Shown here in pieces: positions 1 to 4,839 of a stretch of DNA of 5,526 nucleotides. The DNA comes from DTLA01 sp034436295. Lineage in GTDB: Bacteria > Chloroflexota > Anaerolineae > DTLA01. Position numbers and translations under genes: made by a program. Position 1 is the first letter of the stretch. Every line of letters starts with the position of its first letter. Under the pieces are notes generated by a model, which saw only the letters and a list, made by a program, of their open reading frames with translations, was not told the DNA's origin and did no database searches. The stretch spans positions 1 to 5,526 of the forward strand of contig DAOTVT010000198.1 of the NCBI GenBank assembly GCA_034436295.1. Direction: 5' to 3'.

Positions 1-1237
1 GTTTGTTGCCCGCCTGCCCCTCAATCACGACGGTGAACCGCTTGTTGTTCGGCAGGTTCGTGTCCGAGTAGGTCCAGGGCCGCTCGGGCACCGACTGGCC
101 GGCGTTGAGCGTGAAGTTCTTCGCGCCCGCGTTCGGGTACTCCACGCCCGTGTCCAGATCGTAGTAGTGCACGCTGAAGGTCGCCGCGGTCGTGCCCACG
201 TTCTGGATCACGATGGGCGTCAGGTAGCCACCGTACCCCTTCATGACCCAGGGTAGGTAGACGTTCTGGTAGCCGGCAGTGAAGGCGTCATAGGCCGTGC
301 CGTCAATGTACGTGGGGCCGCTGCGGTTCTGGTTCACGATGGCCACCAGTTTGTCGCCCGGGTTGCCGCGGATGATCATGGAGTACTGCTTGTTGTTGGG
401 CAGGACCGAGTCGGGCCACGTCCAGGGGCGCTCGGGCAGGGAGAGACCCGGCCCCAACTGGACGTTCTTGGCGCCCGCGCCGGAGTAGAAGACCCCATCC
501 GTCATGCCGTAGTACTCCACCGTAACCGTGGCCGTTACCGTGCCCACGTTCTGGATCACGGCCGGCGTGATGTAGCCCGCGTACCCCTTCACGATGTTGG
601 GCGCATAGACCGTATCGGCGCCGCCGCTGAAGCCAGAGTAGGCCAGATACGTGTTGCTGCTAATCTGGTTGACTGCCGCAACGATGGAGCCGCCCGACGA
701 CGCCGTCGCCACCACCGAATACTGCTTGTTGGTCGGCAGTTCCGAATCGGACACCAGCGCCGGGTCGTACTCGTAACTCACGTTCGGCGGAAGGGAGATC
801 ACGCGGGTCGCGCTCGTAACCTTCTGCCCATTGCTGAAGTAGAAGAACTCAATGGTAACCGACGTTGTGCTGGTGCCGCTGTTCTGGATGTAGAACGGCG
901 TGTTGAAGGTGTAGTAGTTCTTGGTGATGTTGGGCAGGTACACCTTCTCGCCGCCCGCCGGAAGCCCTGTGTAGCCCATCTGCCGGTTCGTGGCTTCCTC
1001 GCTGACCACGGCTGCCACAGGCTCATCAGAACTGATGACCACCGAGTACAGCCCTGCGGTCAGGTTCGGGTCGGGGTTCAGTTTCGGGTCAACCAGCCGG
1101 CCTCGCCCGGGCTGCAGCGAGAAGGACTCGGTGGCCGTGCTGATGAACGCGCCATCCGAGATGCGGTAGTACTCCACGTAGACCATCGCCGTGGTGCTGC
1201 CCATGTTCTGCACCACGAAGGGCGAGTTCCACGTGGT
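1..1237 (-). repeat. Tandem protein-coding repeat units (four, last partial)
   Basis: Four in-frame units lie inside the exported protein gene: about 914-1237, 581-913, 233-580 and 1-232 (cut by the window edge). Spacing between the conserved QN positions is 108, 111 and 116 codons. The last two units are the closest pair. They share GAGAKN, LPNNK, PERPWT and P.VIQNVGT blocks, and a 22-bp stretch is identical at 191-212 and 539-560. The first unit is the most divergent and lacks the PERPWT block. Confidence 0.8.
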
Positions 1238-1330
1238 CCCAGGCGGATAGGACCCCTGGGCGAAGGCGGGCACGCTCCCCACCAGCAGCACGAGCACCGC
1301 CATGAGGGTGAATAGTACGGTTCGTTTCAT
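1..1330 (-). CDS. Secreted tandem-repeat surface protein (C-terminus outside window)
   Basis: The reading frame is open for 443 codons from an ATG at 1330 to the left edge, so the protein is partial at its C-terminus. Residues 1-24 form a classical signal peptide: MKR start, hydrophobic core at about 5-20, and an AFA signal peptidase I site before Q25. The mature part is four copies of a repeat of about 108-116 residues, starting near residues 32, 140, 251 and 367. Each copy opens with a [VI]QN.G[ST] motif (ending in N42, N150, N261 and N377). Each then has an aromatic [EH][YF][YF] strand, then an [NK]K[QR][YF][ST]V-like strand in units 2-4, and it ends with [YA]P..[VIT]K[GN]Y. The alternating small and hydrophobic residues suggest beta-sandwich domains. 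No catalytic motif, LPXTG or membrane anchor is visible in the part present. The start is supported by AGGAG at 1339-1343 (minus strand), 8 nt upstream. I do not recognise a named family. A role in the cell envelope or at the surface is inferred. Confidence 0.88.
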   Translation of the reverse strand, partial: MKRTVLFTLMAVLVLLVGSVPAFAQGSYPPGTTWNSPFVVQNMGSTTAMVYVEYYRISDGAFISTATESFSLQPGRGRLVDPKLNPDPNLTAGLYSVVISSDEPVAAVVSEEATNRQMGYTGLPAGGEKVYLPNITKNYYTFNTPFYIQNSGTSTTSVTIEFFYFSNGQKVTSATRVISLPPNVSYEYDPALVSDSELPTNKQYSVVATASSGGSIVAAVNQISSNTYLAYSGFSGGADTVYAPNIVKGYAGYITPAVIQNVGTVTATVTVEYYGMTDGVFYSGAGAKNVQLGPGLSLPERPWTWPDSVLPNNKQYSMIIRGNPGDKLVAIVNQNRSGPTYIDGTAYDAFTAGYQNVYLPWVMKGYGGYLTPIVIQNVGTTAATFSVHYYDLDTGVEYPNAGAKNFTLNAGQSVPERPWTYSDTNLPNNKRFTVVIEGQAGNK

Positions 1331-1384
1331 ATTCCTGTCTCCTCTCTTGAGTTTCAAAACTGCCATCCCACGCACAATAACGCG

Positions 1385-1414
1385 ACATGAAGGCATTCGT
1401 TACCGCCTTCATGT
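1385..1414. promoter_or_regulatory. Perfect 10-bp inverted repeat at the predicted start site
   Basis: The arms ACATGAAGGC (1385-1394) and GCCTTCATGT (1405-1414) are perfect reverse complements around a 10-nt loop. The repeat sits immediately downstream of the -10 box of the minus-strand promoter and covers the predicted transcription start. It could be an operator. Alternatively it could form a stem-loop at the very 5' end of the repeat-protein mRNA, a placement known to stabilise some bacterial transcripts. It is not a terminator, because no T-tract follows on either side. Confidence 0.6.
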
Positions 1415-1417
1415 TAC

Positions 1418-1446
1418 AGTATACGTCAACCCGCCGTAGATTTCAA
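1418..1446 (-). promoter_or_regulatory. Sigma-70-type promoter of the repeat-protein gene
   Basis: Reading the minus strand, the -35 box TTGAAA (1441-1446) and the -10 box TATACT (1418-1423) are separated by exactly 17 bp. Transcription should start near 1411, giving a leader of about 80 nt before the ATG at 1330. The -35 box overlaps one inverted repeat and the expected start site overlaps another, so regulation at this promoter is plausible. The call rests on sequence match only. Confidence 0.65.
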
Positions 1447-1478
1447 TAACCCCTTTGGGTAATTCTGCGGGGTTATTG
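1444..1478. promoter_or_regulatory. Perfect 10-bp inverted repeat overlapping the -35 box
   Basis: The arms CAATAACCCC (1444-1453) and GGGGTTATTG (1469-1478) are perfect reverse complements with a 15-nt spacer. The proximal arm overlaps the -35 box (1441-1446) of the minus-strand promoter and the rest extends upstream. This placement suits a binding site for a dimeric regulator. A third copy of the core CAATAAC lies at 1375-1381, in the leader. A transcribed hairpin is less likely, since the element lies upstream of the predicted start and no gene reads into it. Confidence 0.5.
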
Positions 1479-1563
1479 CGCCTTGCGGGGGCGTTCCAAC
1501 CCCTCGCGGCTGCAAGTTTCGGGCCAGGGAGAGGCCAAGCGTGAGCCGAGCGGCTGGCACGAT

Positions 1564-1603
1564 CGCCTCGCCCCGCTTGCGGGGAGCGGGCAGGGTGAGG
1601 GGG
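1564..1603. repeat. REP-like GC-rich palindromic element
   Basis: This stretch contains CCCCGC (1571-1576), TT, then GCGGGG (1579-1584), a hairpin that probably closes on a CTTG loop. It is followed by a purine-rich tail ending in GGGTGAGGGGG. From memory, this hairpin plus GGGTGAGGG-type tail resembles dispersed non-coding repeats that are common in Chloroflexota and some other genomes. In one frame it reads as SPRLRGAGRVRG, a typical false translation of such repeats. Only one copy is in the window, so dispersal is not shown here. Confidence 0.45.
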
Positions 1604-1639
1604 CATCTCGCCACAGGTTGGTGGCGCAATGCCAAGACA

Positions 1640-1699
1640 TGTAGGGCGGCTTCCCATAGCCGCCGAAGGCGTAGGGGAGTATGGGAACCTGCGCTACGC
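1640..1699. repeat. Nested inverted repeats, second REP-like element
   Basis: Three inverted repeats are nested or mutually exclusive here: GGCGGC (1645-1650) with GCCGCC (1659-1664); TTCCCATA (1651-1658) with TATGGGAA (1680-1687); and GCGTAG (1669-1674) with CTACGC (1694-1699). The TGTAGGGCGG opening also looks like a degenerate member of a dispersed palindromic repeat family. No open frame with gene-like features covers it. It could be a decayed REP/MITE-type element or a structured non-coding piece. Confidence 0.4.
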
Positions 1700-1776
1700 T
1701 CTATGCGCTTCATGCTGCCGCTCATCGGTCTGACAGTTTCCACCGAAATGTACACACTACCGACCCTTGCAAATCA

Positions 1777-1805
1777 TTGACCAGCGCTGCCAAGTGTGAT
1801 ACAAT
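1777..1805 (+). promoter_or_regulatory. Sigma-70-type promoter of the DUF4258-like/DUF2283 pair
   Basis: The -35 box TTGACC (1777-1782) and the -10 box TACAAT (1800-1805) are 17 bp apart. The expected start is near 1812, about 44 nt upstream of the ATG at 1856. An 8-bp palindrome, CAGCGCTG (1782-1789), begins on the last base of the -35 box and runs into the spacer. This position suits an operator, as in autoregulated small-gene modules, although operator function is inferred. Confidence 0.7.
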
Positions 1806-1855
1806 ACAGCCGCGTAACTTCGGTGCAGGGCGCACGGCGCAAATACGCGACTCGC

Positions 1856-2086
1856 ATGAAAACCACGACATACTTCAGAACGAGCGTCATGTCGCGCCGC
1901 CCTTATCTCAGGACGGAATGGATTGAGCACGTCCTGAAGAACCCTGTCCGCACGGAACGGCAGCCAAATGGGCGCATACGCCATTGGGGATACATCGCGG
2001 AGATGAAGAAGTACCTGCGAGTCGTAACAGAATCGGATGGGGAGACCGTGCACAACGCTTTCTTTGACCGCCGTTTTGAACCTTGA
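1856..2086 (+). CDS. Small DUF4258-like protein, possible toxin-type partner
   Basis: This is a 76-residue basic protein. Residues 16-30 (PYLRTEWIEHVLKNP) form an amphipathic helix that fits the helix before the beta-sheet in DUF4258/BrnT-like small proteins. Residues 31-76 alternate into strands: R.QPNGRIRHWGYI, then KYLRVVTESDGETVHNAFFDRRF. The ending [TV]..F.DRRF is the most recognisable piece. Proteins of this kind are often encoded just before a DUF2283 gene, as here (14 nt to the next ATG), and DUF4258-type folds are related to small RNase toxins. No catalytic residues can be assigned with confidence. The frame extends upstream to an ATG at 1796, but that codon overlaps the -10 box and cannot be used from this promoter. 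ATG 1856 is therefore chosen, with ATG 1889 (residue 12) as an alternative. Neither has a good Shine-Dalgarno sequence. Toxin activity is inferred from context only. Confidence 0.72.
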   Translation: MKTTTYFRTSVMSRRPYLRTEWIEHVLKNPVRTERQPNGRIRHWGYIAEMKKYLRVVTESDGETVHNAFFDRRFEP

Positions 2087-2088
2087 GT

Positions 2089-2094
2089 AGGGAG
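2089..2094 (+). promoter_or_regulatory. Shine-Dalgarno site that sets the DUF2283 start
   Basis: AGGGAG lies 6 nt upstream of the ATG at 2101. It favours that codon over the in-frame TTG at 2083, which overlaps the stop of the preceding gene and has no ribosome binding site. The residues from the ATG also match the usual DUF2283 N-terminus. Confidence 0.75.
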
Positions 2095-2100
2095 AAAACC

Positions 2101-2337
2101 ATGGTATTTGAGTATTACCCTGATACGGACATGCTGTATATCAAACTGAGCGAAGGCGTCAGCACGGAGTCCGAAGAGATCGCGCCTGGGGTTGTGCTGG
2201 ATTTTGACGAGCGGAATCGGATCGTCGGGATTGAAATTGAGGACGCCAGCAAGTTCATTGACCTATCAAGGTTGGAACTGCGAGCACTCCCACTCGTTAG
2301 TCTCATCCTAACCGAGAAGTCCCCCGCTGCCGCATAA
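2101..2337 (+). CDS. DUF2283 family protein, putative antitoxin-like partner
   Basis: This 78-residue protein closely fits the DUF2283 pattern. It starts with a short strand and the acidic motif YYPDTDMLYIKL (residues 5-16), where family members have Y-[DP]-x-x-x-D-x-[LA]-Y-I. It continues with EEIAPGVVLDFDERNRIVGIEIEDAS (25-50), the family's core beta-hairpin and V[GA]IEI signature. The length is normal and the gene looks intact, with a short Leu-rich and then Ala-rich tail. DUF2283 has no established biochemical activity that I know of. It is repeatedly found next to DUF4258-like genes, so an antitoxin or regulatory role is an inference. It should be cotranscribed with the gene upstream from the promoter at 1777-1805. 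Confidence 0.88.
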   Translation: MVFEYYPDTDMLYIKLSEGVSTESEEIAPGVVLDFDERNRIVGIEIEDASKFIDLSRLELRALPLVSLILTEKSPAAA

Positions 2338-2396
2338 GCCGCCGAACACGAGGAAAACGTAGAAGCGGCTGTCCAGGGATCCGCTTGGGGGATGAT

Positions 2397-2431
2397 GGAA
2401 GCAGTCCGCTCTCTAGACGGCACGTGCTTCC
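2397..2431. other. Imperfect hairpin between the two plus-strand operons
   Basis: GGAAGCA (2397-2403) pairs perfectly with TGCTTCC (2425-2431). A second short stem, CCG (2406-2408) with CGG (2418-2420), lies inside. It lies between the end of the DUF2283 gene and the next promoter, so it could weaken read-through. It has no T-tract and is not a standard intrinsic terminator. A smaller inverted repeat, AAGCGG (2363-2368) with CCGCTT (2381-2386), precedes it. A GCACGTGC palindrome (2420-2427) overlaps its distal arm. Confidence 0.3.
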
Positions 2432-2454
2432 GGATAGGAGACGGCCCCCTGCGG

Positions 2455-2483
2455 TTGACAGCCGCCCAACCCTTGTGTAAACT
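2455..2483 (+). promoter_or_regulatory. Strong sigma-70-type promoter of the ASCH-Rieske-cyclase-MFS operon
   Basis: A perfect -35 box, TTGACA (2455-2460), stands 17 bp before TAAACT (2478-2483), a near-consensus -10 box. The start is expected near 2490, giving a leader of about 22 nt before ATG 2512. Its position shows that the longer in-frame ORF starting at 2392 is not the real gene start. No obvious operator overlaps it, so expression may be fairly constitutive. Confidence 0.75.
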
Positions 2484-2511
2484 CGCCCCGTACGCACCCG
2501 CGAGGTTCGTG

Positions 2512-2847
2512 ATGTCCGACCGACCCAAAACCCTGTGGATCAAGGAACCCTATCTGGCGCAGATTCTCACGCGCCAGAAGACGATAGAGGTACGCGTCGG
2601 CTATCCGAACATCCTGCGCCTGCGCCCCGGCTCGCCCCTGCGCCTCAACGACGCCCACCCGGCGCGCGTGCGGCGCATCACCGTGTACCCCGACTTCGCG
2701 GCGCTGGTGGCGGCAGAGGACGCCGCGCGCATCGCGCCAGGGATGACCGCCGACGAACTCCTCGCCGCGCTCCGCGCCCTGTACCCTCCAGACAAGGAGG
2801 CCCTCGGAGCCGTAGCACTGGAGATAGAACTGGAATCGGAGGAATGA
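2512..2847 (+). CDS. ASCH domain protein
   Basis: This 111-residue protein is essentially one ASCH domain, a PUA-like beta-barrel fold that binds RNA or modified nucleosides. Residues 8-19 (LWIKEPYLAQIL) are the opening strand and helix. Residues 23-32 (KTIEVRVGYP) are the family's K-T-x-E-x-R signature. RPGSPLRLND is the strand after the usual 'G-D-x-[IL]' turn, and IYP-like LYPPDKEALGAVALEIEL closes the barrel. In the related YqfB amidohydrolase the signature is K-T-I-T-x-R with Thr24 catalytic. Here the equivalent position is Glu26, so acetylcytidine hydrolysis should not be assumed. ATG 2512 is chosen because the promoter lies inside any longer version; a modest GAGG (2502-2505) sits 6 nt upstream. 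It is the first gene of the operon and ends 1 nt before the oxygenase start. Its role beside metabolic genes is unknown. Confidence 0.85.
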   Translation: MSDRPKTLWIKEPYLAQILTRQKTIEVRVGYPNILRLRPGSPLRLNDAHPARVRRITVYPDFAALVAAEDAARIAPGMTADELLAALRALYPPDKEALGAVALEIELESEE

Positions 2848-2848
2848 C

Positions 2849-3835
2849 ATGATCCGCAATCAGTGGTACGTCGTACTGGACTCCCGCCAAGTGCGGGAAC
2901 GCCCCATCGGTGCAACGCGGATGGGCGAGAAACTGGTCTTCTGGCGCGATGCCGCGGGCCGCGTCGGTTGCCTTCGGGACCGATGTGTCCACCGAGGCGT
3001 AGCCCTCAGCGCCGGCAAGGTACTGCCCGAAGGGCGCCTTCAGTGCCCGTTCCACGGGTTTGAGTACGACCCTTCAGGCCGCGTGGTAGCCATCCCTGCC
3101 AACAGCCGCAAAAGCCCCGTCCCCGACCGCTTCCGCGTTACCGCCTACCCCACCCATGAGGCTCACGGGTTCATCTGGATCTGGTGGGGCGACGACCCAC
3201 CGGCCGACCTCCGACCGCCGCGGTTCTTTGAGGATTTGGAGGGCTTCCGCTGGGGTCAAGCGATAGACCCCTGGGATGCCCACTATTCGCGGGTGATTGA
3301 GAATCAATTGGACCCCATCCATCTGCCCTTCGTCCACTACAACACCATCGGGAGGGGCAACCGCACCATCGTGGATGGGCCTGTTGTCCAGTGGCTGGAC
3401 TCAGACCGCTTTCGCGTGTACGTGGCGAGCCGGCAAGATGACGGGCGACCACCCTTGAGGCCCGAGGAGGTGGACGTTACCGGCCAGACATTCTATCTGG
3501 AATTCATCTTCCCCAACCTGTGGCAGAACCACATCTCTGAGGACGTGCGCGTTGTCGCTGCTTTCGTGCCCGTGGATGAGGAGCACACGCTGCTCTATCT
3601 GCGCTTCTATCAGCGGTTCCTCGCGTGGCCATTGCTGGGCAACCTGGCGGCGCGCTTGGCCATGCCCTTCAACGTAATGGTCGCGCACCAGGATCGGCGC
3701 GTGGTGCAGACGCAACGCCCCAAACCCAGCGCGCTGCGGGCGGATGAGCAGTTGGTGCAGGGCGACCGGCCCGTTGTAGAGTACCGACGCCGACGGCAGG
3801 AGTTGATGGACGCGGCAAAGGAGGCGCGTGGATGA
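2849..3835 (+). CDS. Rieske [2Fe-2S] non-heme iron oxygenase
   Basis: This 328-residue protein looks like the catalytic subunit of an aromatic-ring-hydroxylating or demethylating oxygenase (HcaE/VanA-like, COG4638 type). The Rieske domain occupies about residues 5-115, with cluster ligands Cys46-X-His48 and Cys66-X2-His69 (CVH and CPFH). The C-terminal catalytic domain carries N152-X2-Asp155-X2-His158-X4-His163 (NQLDPIHLPFVH). Here the two His bind the mononuclear iron and the Asp probably bridges to the neighbouring Rieske site. Asp282 (AHQDRRVVQTQ) is the likely third ligand. All key residues are present and the length is like VanA rather than the longer plant PaO. Substrates of this class are usually aromatic or polycyclic and the reaction uses O2 with electrons from a reductase, none of which is encoded here. 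The start has a perfect GGAGG at 2838-2842, 6 nt upstream. The stop overlaps the next start (ATGA), implying translational coupling. The specific substrate is unknown. Confidence 0.93.
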   Translation: MIRNQWYVVLDSRQVRERPIGATRMGEKLVFWRDAAGRVGCLRDRCVHRGVALSAGKVLPEGRLQCPFHGFEYDPSGRVVAIPANSRKSPVPDRFRVTAYPTHEAHGFIWIWWGDDPPADLRPPRFFEDLEGFRWGQAIDPWDAHYSRVIENQLDPIHLPFVHYNTIGRGNRTIVDGPVVQWLDSDRFRVYVASRQDDGRPPLRPEEVDVTGQTFYLEFIFPNLWQNHISEDVRVVAAFVPVDEEHTLLYLRFYQRFLAWPLLGNLAARLAMPFNVMVAHQDRRVVQTQRPKPSALRADEQLVQGDRPVVEYRRRRQELMDAAKEARG

Positions 3836-4839
3836 TGCGCTTCGTCGCCAACACACTCCACCCCGAGCGGTATCAGGGCGCCCGGCGGGGATATCCGTAC
3901 TTTGAGGGGTGGTACTACAAACTGGTGGACGCCAGCGAGCAGCATCGCCTGGCCGTCATCCCCGGCATCTACAAGGGGCTGACGCCGGCGACGACCCACG
4001 CCTTCGTACAGGTGATGGACGGGATGAGCGGGCGGGTGGACTACTTCCGCTACCCGGCGGAGGCTTTCCATGCCGCACCGAACGACTTTGACCTGCGAAT
4101 TGGCCCCAACCGCTTTCGGGTGGACCGGATTGACCTGCACCTGGAGGGGCCGGAGCGCACCGTCAAGGGTAGCCTCCGCTTCAACGGGACCCACCCCTGG
4201 CCGGTGAGCCTCCGCTCGCCCGGGGTGATGGGCTGGTACGCCTGGATGCCCTTCATGGAATGCTACCACGGCATCCTCAGCCTGGACCACGCCATAGCAG
4301 GGGCGCTGGAGGTCGCCGGGACGCCCATTGACTTCACAGGCGGGCGCGGGTACGCCGAGAAGGACTGGGGACGGCGCTTCCCCGCCGCCTGGATCTGGTT
4401 CCAGAGCAACCACTTCCCCGCGCCGGAGACCAGCCTCACCGCCTCGGTGGCGCTGATCCCCTGGCTGCGCGGCACCTTCCGCGGGTTCATCGTCGGCCTC
4501 TGGCACGCTGGGACTCTGTACCGGTTCACCACCTATGCTGGCGCGAAGATTGAGCATCTGCAGGTCGGCGACGACGCGGTGGAGTTGGTGCTCCGCAGCC
4601 CCGACCACCGGCTGGAATTGCACATCCAGCGGGCCGACACCGCCATCCTCTACGCGCCCGACTTGACGGATATGACCGGCCGCGTGCCTGAGACGATGCG
4701 CTCCTCGGCGCAGGTCCGCCTCACCCGGCTGGGCCAGCCCGGCGCGCCGATCCTGGAGGAAATGGCCCGAAACGGGGGGCTGGAGATCGTGGGCGACATC
4801 CAGCGACTGCTGGCGACAAAGGGGAGGGGTGAACGATGA
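3832..4839 (+). CDS. Tocopherol cyclase-like (VTE1-family) protein
   Basis: This 335-residue protein has the hallmarks of the tocopherol cyclase family (Pfam Tocopherol_cycl). These are the N-terminal YFEGWYYK (residues 23-30), the central GYAEKDWG (173-180) followed by FP..WIWFQSN (183-193), and a C-terminal GLEIVGD. True tocopherol cyclases of plants and cyanobacteria close the chromanol ring. Most bacterial homologues are uncharacterised, and the fold is thought to be related to lipocalin-like CrtC/AttH proteins that bind or rearrange hydrophobic molecules. No signal peptide or membrane segment is apparent, so it is probably cytoplasmic. ATG 3832 overlaps the oxygenase stop by 4 bp and has GGAGG (3820-3824) 7 nt upstream. 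A second ATG at 3835 would remove only one residue. Its own stop overlaps the MFS start. Tocopherol synthesis itself is not supported, since no prenyltransferase or methyltransferase is nearby; action on the oxygenase product is an inference. Confidence 0.88.
   Translation: MMRFVANTLHPERYQGARRGYPYFEGWYYKLVDASEQHRLAVIPGIYKGLTPATTHAFVQVMDGMSGRVDYFRYPAEAFHAAPNDFDLRIGPNRFRVDRIDLHLEGPERTVKGSLRFNGTHPWPVSLRSPGVMGWYAWMPFMECYHGILSLDHAIAGALEVAGTPIDFTGGRGYAEKDWGRRFPAAWIWFQSNHFPAPETSLTASVALIPWLRGTFRGFIVGLWHAGTLYRFTTYAGAKIEHLQVGDDAVELVLRSPDHRLELHIQRADTAILYAPDLTDMTGRVPETMRSSAQVRLTRLGQPGAPILEEMARNGGLEIVGDIQRLLATKGRGER

Larger units (their letters stand above)
1331..1855. other. Divergent intergenic region, no gene seen
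   Basis: About 525 bp separate the leftward repeat-protein gene from the rightward small-gene pair. It contains the two divergent promoters, the two 10-bp inverted repeats and the two REP-like stretches listed separately. Several frames of 79-109 codons cross it. They lack ribosome binding sites, run through the palindromes and promoters, and give Arg/Ala/Gly/Pro-rich translations, so I treat them as spurious. I see no tRNA, rRNA or riboswitch. Bases 1700-1776 hold nothing I can name beyond a TGTACA palindrome at 1749-1754. Confidence 0.6.

Noticed and set aside
1089..1412. 107-codon minus-strand frame starting inside the inverted repeat at 1385-1414
   Set aside because: It overlaps the signal peptide and first repeat of the exported protein in another frame. 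That protein has a proper promoter, Shine-Dalgarno sequence and repeat structure, so this frame is a shadow.
1444..1478. Intrinsic terminator
   Set aside because: It is a perfect stem but there is no T-tract, and it lies upstream of the predicted start of the leftward transcript with no gene reading into it.
1385..1700. CRISPR array or riboswitch
   Set aside because: The repeats are inverted and of different sequence, not regularly spaced direct repeats. No conserved riboswitch core was recognised.
1426..1755. 109-codon minus-strand frame, with overlapping frames at 1409-1657, 1541-1780 and 1681-1926
   Set aside because: They run through the REP-like palindromes and the promoters, have no convincing ribosome binding site, and translate to Arg/Pro/Ala-rich sequence unlike any family I know.
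1796..1855. N-terminal extension of the DUF4258-like protein from ATG 1796
   Set aside because: The ATG overlaps the -10 box, so it would lie upstream of the transcription start.
2397..2431. Intrinsic terminator between the small-gene pair and the ASCH operon
   Set aside because: The stem is imperfect, with an internal loop, and no run of T follows it. I kept it only as a hairpin.
3610..4623. 337-codon open frame on the minus strand
   Set aside because: It lies opposite the Rieske and cyclase-like genes, both of which have intact family motifs and ribosome binding sites. Its translation is low-complexity Ala/Gly/Pro/His-rich with no recognisable domain, a usual antisense shadow in GC-rich DNA.
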